Shown: positions 8,231 to 17,560, numbered from the stretch's first letter. The stretch: DNA of 64,000 nucleotides from CAVUMR01 sp963742715 (GCA_963742715.1 CAVUMR010000002.1:1240001-1304000); one strand, 5' to 3'. Numbers and translations are program-made. The notes: a model not told the origin generated them from the letters alone.

Positions 8231-8412
8231 GCACACGTACGCGACAGTTTCTCGCCATCTTCTTCTTCATCGGTGCTGTGGTCGGCGTCGGCCTGGCGGT
8301 CGTGAACGGCAGCCAGAAGCCACCCGCTACCGGCACCGCGTTCCTGTTCGGGGTGATCGGCGTGATCATGCTGATCGGCGGAGTGCTGACCATCCGCCGG
8401 CAGACCGACTGA
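8227..8412 (+). CDS. Small two-helix membrane protein
   Basis: A 61-residue protein with two hydrophobic segments (about residues 8-26 and 40-56, the second LFGVIGVIMLIGGVLTI) joined by a polar turn SQKPPATG, and a basic C-terminus RRQTD. The ATG is preceded by GAGGAG, and the gene overlaps the methyltransferase stop, so it is translated with the operon. No family is recognised. Possible roles are immunity, a scaffold for tailoring enzymes or assistance to the ABC exporter. None is shown by the sequence. Confidence 0.7.
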   Translation: MSTRTRQFLAIFFFIGAVVGVGLAVVNGSQKPPATGTAFLFGVIGVIMLIGGVLTIRRQTD

Positions 8413-8524
8413 ATTCCGGATCTCCGGGTCCGCCGCCGCGCGGGCCCGGCCGCGAACAGCCCGCCCGCGCGGCGGGACTGACTGCCCACGTTGTCGTGCC
8501 GTCAAGCGGATGGGGTGCCAACTG

Positions 8525-9949
8525 ATGTCGAAGAAGGTCCTGGTCATCGGCGGTGGTCCCGGCGGCTCCATGGCCGCCACCCTGCTCAAGCAGGGTGGGT
8601 TGGACGTGGAGTTGCTCGAGCGCGCGGTGTTCCCGCGCTACCACATCGGCGAGTCCGTGGCGTCGTCGTGCCGCCCGATGGTCGACTACATGGGCGCGAT
8701 GGAGAAGGTCGACGCGAGCGGGTTCGTGACCAAGCGTGGCGTGCTGCTGCGCTGGGGCGCCGAGCGGGACTGGACGGTCGACTGGAACGGCCTGTTCGGG
8801 CCGCAGGTGAGCGGCTGGCAGGTGGAGCGGGACGAGTTCGACAAGATCCTGCTCGACCACGCGGCCGAGGAGGGTGTGCGGGTCCGGCAGGGCGCGACCG
8901 TCAAGGAGATCGTCTTCGACGGCGAGCGGGCGGTCGGTGCCCGCTGGGTCGACAACGAGGACAAGAGTGAGGTACGGACCACCGAGTTCGACTACCTGGT
9001 GGACGCGTCCGGCCGGGCCGGGATCATGTCGGCGCAGCATCTGAAGAACCGGCGCCCGCACGAGATCTTCCGCAACGTCGCCATCTGGGGCTACTGGAAG
9101 GGCGCGAAGCTGCTGCCCACCACCCCGGAGGGCGGGATCGACGTGATCTCCTCGCCGGAGGGCTGGTACTGGGTCATCCCGCAGAAGGACGACATGTACA
9201 GCGTCGGCTTCGTCACCCACAAGGACCGGTTCGCCGACCGCCGCCCGGACTACGACTCGCTCGAGGACATGCTGCAGGCGGTCGTCAACGAATCCGACAC
9301 CGTCCGGGAGCTGATCAAGGACGCGACGTACGTGGCCCCGGTGCGGGTGGAGCAGGACTACTCGTACGTGGCCGACGCGTTCTGCGGTCCCGGCTACTAC
9401 CTGGTCGGCGACGCGGCCTGCTTCCTCGACCCGCTGCTGTCCTCCGGCGTACACCTGGCCATGTACAGCGGGATGCTGTCGGCCGCCGCGATCCTGTCCA
9501 CCGCCGCCGGCGAGGTGACCGAGGCGGAGGGCGCGGCGTTCTTCGAGACGCTGTACCGCAACGCTTACGCGCGGCTGCTCGCACTCGTGTCGAACATGTA
9601 CAAGCAGTACCAGGGCAAGAAGACGTACTTCTGGGTGGCGCAGCGGCTGATCCGCAGTGAGGCGGACGCCGACCGGTACGCCAAACCGGACGTGGCGTTC
9701 GGCGAGATCATCTCTGGCCTGACCGACCTGCTCGACGCCGGGAAGGTCGGCGGTACCGCGCCGATGCGCGATCTGATCAAGGCGGCCGAGCATGCCCGGT
9801 CACAGGTCACGTCGGACGAGCCGGAGGAGCGCAACGTCACCCTCGCGCCGATGCGGATCGACCCGATCGACATGTACGACACCGCGTCCGGCCTGTATCT
9901 CGTCACGTCCCCGCGGCTCGGCATCCAGCGGGTGAAGACCGGCGACTGA
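8525..9949 (+). CDS. Flavin-dependent halogenase-like oxidoreductase
   Basis: The protein has 474 residues from ATG 8525; an in-frame ATG at 8510 would add five. The N-terminal GGGPGG dinucleotide loop and the EGWYWVIPQ segment (WxWxIP, near residue 215) are the two hallmarks of flavin-dependent halogenases. K70 in VTKRGVLLRWG sits where the catalytic lysine of CmlS/CndH-type enzymes lies, and GDAACFLDPLLSSGVHLAM is the FAD GD motif. This subgroup often acts on carrier-bound or phenolic substrates. The geranylgeranyl-reductase branch of the superfamily shares the fold, so hydroxylation or reduction is possible. FADH2 must come from a reductase not seen here. Confidence 0.78.
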   Translation: MSKKVLVIGGGPGGSMAATLLKQGGLDVELLERAVFPRYHIGESVASSCRPMVDYMGAMEKVDASGFVTKRGVLLRWGAERDWTVDWNGLFGPQVSGWQVERDEFDKILLDHAAEEGVRVRQGATVKEIVFDGERAVGARWVDNEDKSEVRTTEFDYLVDASGRAGIMSAQHLKNRRPHEIFRNVAIWGYWKGAKLLPTTPEGGIDVISSPEGWYWVIPQKDDMYSVGFVTHKDRFADRRPDYDSLEDMLQAVVNESDTVRELIKDATYVAPVRVEQDYSYVADAFCGPGYYLVGDAACFLDPLLSSGVHLAMYSGMLSAAAILSTAAGEVTEAEGAAFFETLYRNAYARLLALVSNMYKQYQGKKTYFWVAQRLIRSEADADRYAKPDVAFGEIISGLTDLLDAGKVGGTAPMRDLIKAAEHARSQVTSDEPEERNVTLAPMRIDPIDMYDTASGLYLVTSPRLGIQRVKTGD

Positions 9950-10035
9950 CCGTACGCGTCGGCGGCGCTTCAGAACACAAACCGTACGTCCGTCTCGTTA
10001 TGGTGGGCGTGATTCCGATCGTTCTGGAGCGTGCC

Positions 10036-10401
10036 ATGATCCATCACGTACAGCTCGCGTGCCCGCCCGGTTCCGAGGACGCGTCCCGGGAGTTCTACGC
10101 GGGCGTGCTGGGCCTCGCCGAGGTACCCAAACCGTCGGCGCTGGCCGCCCGAGGTGGCTGCTGGTTCCGCGGCTCGGGGGAGCTCGCCGGGATCGAACTG
10201 CACCTGGGGGTGGAGGCCGAGTTCCGACCGGCCGCGAAGGCGCACCCGGGGCTGCTGTGGCCGGACCTGGATTCCCTCGCCGGGCGGCTGGAGGCGGCCG
10301 GCCATCCGGTGCGCTGGGACGACGAGTTCCCGGGCATGCGGCGGTTCTACTCGGCGGACCCGCACGGCAACCGGTTGGAGTTCCTCGCACCCGGTCCGTG
10401 A
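10036..10401 (+). CDS. VOC/glyoxalase superfamily protein
   Basis: A 121-residue single-domain VOC protein beginning MIHHVQLACPPGSEDASREFYAGVLGL and ending in YSADPHGNRLEFLAPG, the two halves of the betaalphabetabetabeta fold. The ATG at 10036 lies after GGAGC. An earlier in-frame ATG at 10000 would add 12 residues. Metal ligand candidates are H4/H5 and the terminal E of RLEF. Members include glyoxalase-like isomerases, dioxygenases and antibiotic-binding resistance proteins. The location beside a biosynthetic region makes resistance possible, but nothing proves it. Confidence 0.8.
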   Translation: MIHHVQLACPPGSEDASREFYAGVLGLAEVPKPSALAARGGCWFRGSGELAGIELHLGVEAEFRPAAKAHPGLLWPDLDSLAGRLEAAGHPVRWDDEFPGMRRFYSADPHGNRLEFLAPGP

Positions 10402-10490
10402 CCGCGCGTCGGCTCCCGGTGCCGGCCACGTTCCAGCGGCCGGGCGCACCTCGGGCGCACCCCCTACGGCCCCTCGGCCGTCGAAACGAA

Positions 10491-10520
10491 TTGTCCGGAT
10501 CGGGTCCGCACGCCTAGCGT
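10491..10520 (+). promoter_or_regulatory. Leaderless-type promoter of the MOSC gene
   Basis: TTGTCC (10491-10496) and TAGCGT (10515-10520) are 18 bp apart, and the ATG follows 6 bp after the -10 box. This spacing puts the transcription start at or next to the start codon, typical of leaderless actinobacterial mRNAs. There is no ribosome site before the ATG. Confidence 0.5.
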
Positions 10521-10526
10521 CGGCGC

Positions 10527-11183
10527 ATGGTATTGATCAGGTCCGTCAACGTCGGCTCCGCCCGGCCGATCCTGGCGAAGACCGGGCGGAGCGCGATCGA
10601 CAAACGGCCGGCGAGTGAGCCGGTCGAGGTGACCGCATCCGTCGCTGCGGGTGAGAGTGGGCTGGCCGGGGACACGATCTGCGACAAGCGCCATCATGGC
10701 GGACCGGACCAGGCGGTATACGCGTACGCGCGGGAAGACCTCGACGGGTGGCAACAGGAGCTGAACCGGCCGCTGCGCGACGGCATGTTCGGCGAGAACC
10801 TGACCACGACCGGGCTGGACGTCAACGGGGCCAGGATCGGCGAGCGGTGGCGGGTCGGCGCGGACGTACTGCTCCAGGTGACCGTGCCGCGGATTCCGTG
10901 CCGGACGTTCGCGGCCTGGCTGGACGACAACGGCTGGATCAGGACGTTCACCGAGCGCGCGATTCCGGGGGCGTACCTGAGGGTGCTCGAACCGGGCCGG
11001 GTGCGGGCCGGCGACCCGGTACGGATCGAGCACCGACCCGAGCATGACGTCACGATCGCGCTGGCGTTCCGCGCGCTCACTCGCGAGCCGGACCTACTGC
11101 CGCTGCTGCTCGTGGCGGACGACCTGCCCGACGACGTACGCGCACTCGTACGTCGACGCCTGCCGGCCGGAGTGGACCGGTGA
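10527..11183 (+). CDS. MOSC domain protein (YiiM-like)
   Basis: A 218-residue MOSC protein. The diagnostic segment is VPRIPCRTFAAW, whose Cys is the conserved presumed molybdenum-cofactor ligand, preceded by the HHGGPDQAVYAYAREDLDGW and FGENLTTTGLDV motifs of the YiiM branch. YiiM-type proteins reduce N-hydroxylated compounds with molybdenum cofactor and an electron donor. The C-terminal 3-alpha-like extension is present. It has its own leaderless promoter, and its stop overlaps the GTG of the degraded methyltransferase that follows. No link to the biosynthetic genes is evident. Confidence 0.85.
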   Translation: MVLIRSVNVGSARPILAKTGRSAIDKRPASEPVEVTASVAAGESGLAGDTICDKRHHGGPDQAVYAYAREDLDGWQQELNRPLRDGMFGENLTTTGLDVNGARIGERWRVGADVLLQVTVPRIPCRTFAAWLDDNGWIRTFTERAIPGAYLRVLEPGRVRAGDPVRIEHRPEHDVTIALAFRALTREPDLLPLLLVADDLPDDVRALVRRRLPAGVDR

Positions 11184-11428
11184 CCGACCACACGACCGAC
11201 CACACGACCGATCAAGCGACCGATCATGTGACCGCCAACCGCGGGTACTGGGACGACCTGTCCGGCTGGTACGCCGAGCGCGTCGGTGGCCGACCGAGGA
11301 GGTATGGCGGGCGCGCCGGCGCTGAGCTCAGCCTCGGCGTCGAGCGAGGCTCGACGCAGGCGCTGAGAGTGACGCGTGCGCGAAGCAACGGATCGGCCCG
11401 GTGTCTCCGTTTTCTTTTCGGGCAATGA
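11180..11428 (+). pseudogene. Remnant of a SAM methyltransferase N-terminus
   Basis: The 82-codon frame starts with a repetitive head (TDHTTDHTTDQATDHVT) and then NRGYWDDLSGWYAERVG, which is the usual opening of many class I methyltransferases just before motif I. The expected SAM-binding glycine loop never appears; the frame continues into a sequence without family character and stops. The start overlaps the MOSC stop as in a functional operon. I read it as a truncated gene whose body was deleted before the NRPS was joined on. A short functional peptide cannot be ruled out. Confidence 0.5.
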
Positions 11429-11503
11429 ACCCGATTGGGCAGATGTGGCGATACTCCGGTAGGGACGCCCACAATAGGCTGCCGCGATCCCTTGGAGGAG
11501 CCG

Positions 11504-14500
11504 TTGCTCACCGCGTCGGACGAGTCACGTCAGGTGCTCGGCCTGACGTTGCCGCGACTGTTCGCGCAGGTGGTGGCCCGGTTCCCGGATGCAACGGCGG
11601 TTCTCGCCGGTGACGAGCGGATCAGCTACGCGACGCTGGACCGGCGGGCCGACCGGCTCGCTGACACGCTGCTCTCCGCGGGGGTACGCGCCGAAGACCG
11701 GGCCGCGGTGGCGCTGCCGCGCGGCGTCGACTTCGTGGTCGCGGTACTGGCCGCGATGAAGGCCGGTGCCGCGGCGGTACCGATCGACGTCACGTACCCG
11801 GTCGAGCGCCTCCGGTACCTGCTGCACGACTCGCGACCGAGGGTGCTGATCGGTGAGCTCCCCATCCCGGCCGGTTGCCCCGTGCTGGCGCCGGACGATT
11901 CAGTGGTCGGGAATGATCCGGCCGTCGCGAATGATCCAGCCGCCGCGCATGATCCCGCCACCGGGAACGATCCGGCCGTGCCGCTGCGGCCGGACAACGC
12001 CGCGTACGTCATCTACACGTCCGGCTCGACCGGCCGGCCGAAGGGCGTTGTCGTCTCCCACGCGGGCATCCCCGGTCTCGTCGCCAGCCAGGCCCGGTAC
12101 TTCGGCGTCGGACCCGGCAGCCGGATCCTGCAGTTCGCCTCACCCGGCTTCGACGCGTACATCTGGGAGCTGTGCCTGGCGCTGCTGTCCGGCGGCACGC
12201 TGGTACTGGCCGACGCAGCCGACCTGTTGCCCGGTCCGGCGTTCGCCCAACTGGTCGCGCGGCAGGCGATCACCCACGTGACGATGCCGCCGACCGCGCT
12301 CGCCGCGATCCCGGCCGAGGAGAAGCTTCCGTCCGACACCACGGTGATCGTGGCCGGGGAGGAGTGCGGCCCGGCGGTGGTACAGCGCTGGGCGGACGGT
12401 CGCCGGCTGATCAACGCGTACGGCCCGACCGAGGCGACGATCTGCGCGACGATCAGCGATCCGTTGCCGGACGGCCCGACTCCCTCGATCGGCCGGCCGA
12501 TCCGGAACACGCGGGCGTACCTGCTCGACCGGGAGCTGCGACCGGTACCGCCCGGTACCCCGGGGGAGTTGTACCTGGCCGGACCGGGTTTGGCGCGCGG
12601 GTACCTGGACCAGCCCGCGCTGACCGCGGAACGGTTTGTGCCGGACCCGTACGGCCCGCGCGGCGGTCGGCTGTACCGCACCGGTGACCGCGCGGCCTGG
12701 CGGGACAACGGCACGATCGACTTTCTCGGGCGTACCGACCAGCAGGTGAAGCTGCGCGGGTACCGGATCGAGCTGGGCGAGGTCGAGGCCACGCTGCTGG
12801 AGCATCCGGACGTACACCAGGCGGTGGCCGTGGTGCGGGAGGACCGGCCGGGGCATCAGCAGCTCATCGCGTACGCCGTGCCCCATCCCGGCCGGAAACC
12901 CGACCAGTTGCGTACGTACCTGAGAACGATGCTGCCCGCGCACCTGGTGCCGGCGCACGTGGTCACGATCGACCGGCTGCCGGTCACACCGAACGGGAAG
13001 CTCGACCGGGGCGCGCTGCCGGCGCCGGAGGCCACGCACTCGGCGTCCACTGTGGACGACCAGGCACAGACGCCACGCGAACAGACACTGACCAGTCTGT
13101 ACGCCGAGGTGCTGCGTCTACCCGCGGTCGGACTGGACGACAACTTCGTCGAGTTGGGCGGTGACAGCATCCTGGCGATCCTGCTGGTCAGCCAGGCGCG
13201 GGCGGCCGGCCTGGAGCTCTCCCCGTCCAACGTGTTGGCCAAGACCGTGCGCGAGCTGGGTGCGACGGCGGCCGAGTGCGCCGCCCCGGTGCCGGCGGGC
13301 AGCGGTTGGGTCAGCACGGAACTGCCGCTCACGCCGCTGCAGGAGGGCTTCCTCTTCCACGCCAGCTACTCGAGCGCGGGCTTCGAGAACACCGGCACCA
13401 GGTTCGAGAACGCGGGCTACGAGAACGCGGGCTTCGAGAACGCGGGCTTCGAGAACGCCGGCGACAGGTCCGGGGACGGCACGGACGTGTACGTCACGCA
13501 GGTTGCGTACGACCTGGACGGCGCGCTGGACGTCGACGCCCTGCGCCAGGCCGCGGACGGCGTACTGCGGCGACACCCGAACCTGGCGGCGAGCTTCCGG
13601 TACCGCGACGGGAATCGACCGGTACAGGTGATCCCGGCCGAGCCGACCGCACCGTGGCGGGACGTCGACCTGAGCGGGGCCGCCGATACCGCGACTGCTG
13701 TCGCCGAACTCGCGGCGACGGAACGGGCGACCCGGTTCGACCTCGCGAACGGGCCGGCGCTGCGGTTCACGCTGGTCCGGCTCGGACCCGAGCGACACCG
13801 GCTGGTGCTGACGATGCACCACATTCTCGCGGACGGCTGGTCGATGTCCGTACTCGCGCGGGACCTGTTCACCGGGTACGCGCACGGCGGGGCCGACCCG
13901 CGGCCGGCCGCCGCGCCGGCGTACCCCCAATTTCTGTCCTGGTTGGCCGGGCGGGACCCGGACGCGGCGGGCCAGGCGTGGCGTGCCGCTCTGGCTGGTT
14001 TCGACGAGCCCACCCGGCTCGCCCCGGCGCAGCCGGACCGGCCGCCGCCGTGGCCCGAGCAGGTCGTCGCGGACCTGCCGGCGGTGCTGACCGCAGGGTT
14101 GGCCGGCACCGCGCGGCGGCACGGGCTGACCCTCGGCACGGTGCTGCAGGCGGCCTGGGGAATCCTGCTCGGTCGGCTCACCGGCCGGCGGGATGTGGCG
14201 TTCGGCCTGACCGTCGCCGGGCGACCGCATCAGCTCCCCGGCGTCGAGCGCATGGTCGGGCTGTTCATCAACACGGTGCCGGTGCGGGTACGTACCCGAC
14301 CGACGGATTCCCTCGGGCAGGTCGCGGGCCGGCTCCGGGACGAGCAGGCGGCACTGGCCGAACACCAGCACGTCGGGCTCGCCGACCTCCAGGCGCAGGT
14401 CGGGATCGGCGACCTGTTCGACACCGCGATGATGGTCGAGAACTATCCGGACGACGGTGACCTGTGGGCCGGCCCCGAGCTGGCGGTACGCCGCGTCGAC

Positions 14501-17500
14501 CAGTTCTCCGCCACGCACTATCCGCTGAGCCTGTGCGCGACGCCCGGGGAGCGGCTGCGACTGCGGCTCGACTACCACGCCGACCTGTTCGACCGGCCCA
14601 CGGTGAGCGCGACCCTCGACCGGCTGATCCGGATCCTGGGTACGTTCGCCGACGCGCCGGACACCGCGATCGGCGCGGTCGACCTGCTCGACCCGGCCGA
14701 GCGGCGGCGCGTCCTGGTCGACGTCAACGACACCGCGTTGGCGGTACCCGAGTCGACCTTGCCGGCACTGTTCGAGCAGGTCGCGCACGGTTCTCCGGGA
14801 CGGACCGCGATTGTGTACGACGGCGGGCAGGTCAGCTACGGCGTACTCAACGCGCGGGCCAACCGGCTCGCGCACGCGCTGCTCGGGCTCGGCGTCGGTA
14901 CCGAGGACGCGGTCGCGGTCGCGTTGCCGCGCGGCCCGGACCTGGTGGCGGCGATCCTCGCGGTACAGAAGGCGGGGGCGACCGTGGTGCCGCTGGACCC
15001 GGGCCATCCGGTCGAACGGATCCGGTACGTGCTGGCCGACGCGCGACCGAAGGTACTGGTCACCGACGGCTCGGTCGGGTTGCGCGGCGACTGGACGGTG
15101 GTCGATCCGGCCCCGGTGTTCGACCACCCCGCGTTCGACCCGACAGTGGACAGCCCGACGGCGGAAGGGGCAGATCGGGACCCCACCGATCGGGACCGGT
15201 CGGCGCCACTGCGACCGGACAACGCCGCGTACGTCATCTACACGTCCGGCTCGACCGGCCGGCCCAAGGGCGTGGTGGTCAGCCACACCGGGATTCCGAG
15301 CCTCGCCGCGTCCGAGCGCGCGCACTTCGGACTGACTCCGGACAGCCGGGTCCTGCAGTTCTTCGCGCCGGTGTTCGACGTGTTCTTCGCCGAGCTGTGC
15401 CTCGCCCTGCTGTCCGGTGCCACGCTGGTGCTGGCGGATCCGGACGACCTGCAGCCGGGCGGGCGGCTCACCGGGGTGATCGCCGAGCACGGTGTCACGC
15501 ACGCGATGCTGCCGCCGGCCGCGCTCGCCGTACTCCCGGACACCGAGACGCTGCCGGACGGCATGACCATCCTGTTGGGCGGCGAGCCACCCGCACCCGG
15601 AGTGATCGAGCGGTGGGCGCCGGGCCGGACCATGTTCAACTCGTACGGGCCGACCGAGGCGACCGTCTGCACCACGATCAGCGGCCGGCTGCGACCGGGC
15701 GACGGCACCCCGCCGATCGGCCGGCCCATCGGGAACACGCGGGCGTACGTCCTCGATCCGGACCTGCAGCCGGTGCCACCCGGTACCCCCGGTGAGTTGT
15801 ACCTGGGTGGCCCGTGCCTGGCCCGCGGCTATCTCGGCCGCCCCGGACTGACCGCGGAACGGTTCGTGCCGGACCCGTACGGCTCCTCGGGCGGCGGCCA
15901 CGCCGCCGGCGGGCGGCTCTACCGCACCGGTGACCTGGTGCGCTGGCGTACCGACGGGAACCTGGAGTTTCTCGGCCGTACCGACCACCAGATCAAGCTG
16001 CGCGGGTTCCGGATCGAGCTGGGCGAGCTCGAGCACCGGTTGGTCGAGCATCCCGCGGTACAGCAGGCGGTGGCGCTGATCACCCCGACCCAGCAACTCG
16101 TCGCGTACGCGGTGCCAGCACCGGACCACCGACCGGACCGGGACCAGTTGCGCGGGTACCTGGCCGAGGCGCTGCCCGGGTACATGGTGCCGGCCGAGGT
16201 GGTGACGCTCGACCGGATCCCGTTGACGCCGAACGGCAAGCTCGATCGGGCCGCGTTGCCCGCTCCGGGTCGCGCGACCGGCCGGCAGGACCCGCCGCGT
16301 ACGCCGCACGAGCACACGCTGGCGCGGCTGTTCGCGGACGTACTGGACCTGCCCTCGGTCGGCATCCACGACAGCTTCTTCAGCCTCGGTGGCAACTCGT
16401 TGCTGGCCACCGGCCTGGTACACCGGATCAGATCCACTGTGGACACATCGATCGGCATCCGGACGCTGTTCGCGCACCCGACCGTGGCCGCGCTCGCCCG
16501 GCACCTGTGGGCCGGACCCGGCGAGGACGAGTTCGACGTGCTGCTCCCGCTGCAGCGTGGCGGCGAGCGGACGCCGCCGTCGAGCGGCTCCGCGCCCGAA
16601 CAGAGTGGCAGAACGCCACTGTTCTGCGTGCATCCGGCGGCCGGGCTGAGCTGGTTGTACCTGCGACTGCTCCGGTTCGTCGGACCGGACTATCCGCTCT
16701 ACGGGCTGCAGGCGCGCTCGCTCCGAGAGTCGGGATCTTCGGCAGCGACGGCAGTGACGGCGGGGGCGGCGGGGTCGGCAGCGACGGCGGGGGCGGCAGC
16801 GACGGAAGGGGCGGCAGCGACGGCGGCAGCGGCGGCAACGGCAGCGGCGCGGCCCGGCGAGCCACCGGAGCGGACCGGCGTCACGAAGCCCGACAGTGTC
16901 GATGCGATGGCCGCGGACTATCTCGACCAGGTGCGCGCGGTACAGCCGCACGGGCCGTACCGGCTGCTCGGCTACTCGTTCGGCGGCAACGTCGCGCACG
17001 CCATGGCCGCCCAGCTCGCCGAGGCGGGGGAGCGGGTGTCGCTGCTGGTCCTGGTCGATGCCTACCCACCCGAGAAGACCGGGCCGCCGGGCGAGAGCGG
17101 CTCGCCGGAGGAGCTCGAGAACACCGTCCCGCCGGAGGAGAGCACTCCGCCAGAGAATGCCGACCGCGAGCAGGTCGTCGCGACGATCCGGGAGCAGGCC
17201 GGTGGCCTGCCGGACGACGTGCTGGCCGCGGTCCTCGCCACCCATACGCACTGCGTCGCGCTACGCGAGTCGCACCGCACCGGACATCACCCCGGCGACG
17301 CGCTGCTGTTCACCTCGCCCGGTGCGCCCGGTGCCGACGGCTGGCGCGACCACGTCGGCGGCGACCTCGCCGTACACCCGCTCGACGCACCACATGAACA
17401 CCTGCTGCACGGGGCCGCGCTCGACACGCTCGGGCCGGTCCTGCTCGACGCCCTGCGCCGTACCGACGAAGCACCGCTCCGCTCCGGCGACCAGACGGCC

Positions 17501-17560
17501 GCCGCCGACCCGGCCGAGACCGGCTCCGACCGTCCCCGAGGTGTCAACGATGACCACTGA
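11504..17560 (+). CDS. Two-module nonribosomal peptide synthetase, A-T-C-A-T-TE
   Basis: TTG 11504 after GGAGGAG gives 2018 residues; TTG 11435 or GTG 11534 are alternatives. Order: A1 (about 10-495, core YVIYTSGSTGRPKG), T1 (LGGDS, S555), C (about 600-1060, active HHILADG with H773), A2 (about 1080-1570), T2 (LGGNS, S1632), TE (about 1700-2000, GYSFGG with S1825). My reading of the A1 pocket against GrsA gives DAWTIAAICK, the phenylalanine code. A2 reads roughly DVAMLGSVCK, probably aromatic but unassigned. With no starting C domain, a dipeptide released by hydrolysis, cyclisation or dimerisation is expected. Two low-complexity inserts (FENAG repeats; Ala/Thr-rich in TE) are unusual. The gene overlaps the radical SAM gene. 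Confidence 0.9.
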   Translation: MLTASDESRQVLGLTLPRLFAQVVARFPDATAVLAGDERISYATLDRRADRLADTLLSAGVRAEDRAAVALPRGVDFVVAVLAAMKAGAAAVPIDVTYPVERLRYLLHDSRPRVLIGELPIPAGCPVLAPDDSVVGNDPAVANDPAAAHDPATGNDPAVPLRPDNAAYVIYTSGSTGRPKGVVVSHAGIPGLVASQARYFGVGPGSRILQFASPGFDAYIWELCLALLSGGTLVLADAADLLPGPAFAQLVARQAITHVTMPPTALAAIPAEEKLPSDTTVIVAGEECGPAVVQRWADGRRLINAYGPTEATICATISDPLPDGPTPSIGRPIRNTRAYLLDRELRPVPPGTPGELYLAGPGLARGYLDQPALTAERFVPDPYGPRGGRLYRTGDRAAWRDNGTIDFLGRTDQQVKLRGYRIELGEVEATLLEHPDVHQAVAVVREDRPGHQQLIAYAVPHPGRKPDQLRTYLRTMLPAHLVPAHVVTIDRLPVTPNGKLDRGALPAPEATHSASTVDDQAQTPREQTLTSLYAEVLRLPAVGLDDNFVELGGDSILAILLVSQARAAGLELSPSNVLAKTVRELGATAAECAAPVPAGSGWVSTELPLTPLQEGFLFHASYSSAGFENTGTRFENAGYENAGFENAGFENAGDRSGDGTDVYVTQVAYDLDGALDVDALRQAADGVLRRHPNLAASFRYRDGNRPVQVIPAEPTAPWRDVDLSGAADTATAVAELAATERATRFDLANGPALRFTLVRLGPERHRLVLTMHHILADGWSMSVLARDLFTGYAHGGADPRPAAAPAYPQFLSWLAGRDPDAAGQAWRAALAGFDEPTRLAPAQPDRPPPWPEQVVADLPAVLTAGLAGTARRHGLTLGTVLQAAWGILLGRLTGRRDVAFGLTVAGRPHQLPGVERMVGLFINTVPVRVRTRPTDSLGQVAGRLRDEQAALAEHQHVGLADLQAQVGIGDLFDTAMMVENYPDDGDLWAGPELAVRRVDQFSATHYPLSLCATPGERLRLRLDYHADLFDRPTVSATLDRLIRILGTFADAPDTAIGAVDLLDPAERRRVLVDVNDTALAVPESTLPALFEQVAHGSPGRTAIVYDGGQVSYGVLNARANRLAHALLGLGVGTEDAVAVALPRGPDLVAAILAVQKAGATVVPLDPGHPVERIRYVLADARPKVLVTDGSVGLRGDWTVVDPAPVFDHPAFDPTVDSPTAEGADRDPTDRDRSAPLRPDNAAYVIYTSGSTGRPKGVVVSHTGIPSLAASERAHFGLTPDSRVLQFFAPVFDVFFAELCLALLSGATLVLADPDDLQPGGRLTGVIAEHGVTHAMLPPAALAVLPDTETLPDGMTILLGGEPPAPGVIERWAPGRTMFNSYGPTEATVCTTISGRLRPGDGTPPIGRPIGNTRAYVLDPDLQPVPPGTPGELYLGGPCLARGYLGRPGLTAERFVPDPYGSSGGGHAAGGRLYRTGDLVRWRTDGNLEFLGRTDHQIKLRGFRIELGELEHRLVEHPAVQQAVALITPTQQLVAYAVPAPDHRPDRDQLRGYLAEALPGYMVPAEVVTLDRIPLTPNGKLDRAALPAPGRATGRQDPPRTPHEHTLARLFADVLDLPSVGIHDSFFSLGGNSLLATGLVHRIRSTVDTSIGIRTLFAHPTVAALARHLWAGPGEDEFDVLLPLQRGGERTPPSSGSAPEQSGRTPLFCVHPAAGLSWLYLRLLRFVGPDYPLYGLQARSLRESGSSAATAVTAGAAGSAATAGAAATEGAAATAAAAATAAARPGEPPERTGVTKPDSVDAMAADYLDQVRAVQPHGPYRLLGYSFGGNVAHAMAAQLAEAGERVSLLVLVDAYPPEKTGPPGESGSPEELENTVPPEESTPPENADREQVVATIREQAGGLPDDVLAAVLATHTHCVALRESHRTGHHPGDALLFTSPGAPGADGWRDHVGGDLAVHPLDAPHEHLLHGAALDTLGPVLLDALRRTDEAPLRSGDQTAAADPAETGSDRPRGVNDDH
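13382..13462 (+). repeat. Five 15-bp repeats encoding FENAG in the C domain
   Basis: Five copies of a 15-bp unit encode FENTG, FENAG, YENAG, FENAG and FENAG, the first separated from the rest by a 6-bp spacer. They lie between the start motif of the condensation domain (PLTPLQEGFLFHASY) and its first strand (VYVTQVAYDLDG), where other C domains have only a short loop. The in-frame expansion looks recent because the copies are nearly identical at DNA level. Confidence 0.85.

Noticed and set aside
13118..17251. Very long open frame (1377 codons) on the minus strand across the NRPS gene
   Set aside because: It is antisense to clear NRPS domains, rich in Arg and Pro, and has no domain motifs. 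High-GC DNA leaves such frames open by chance.
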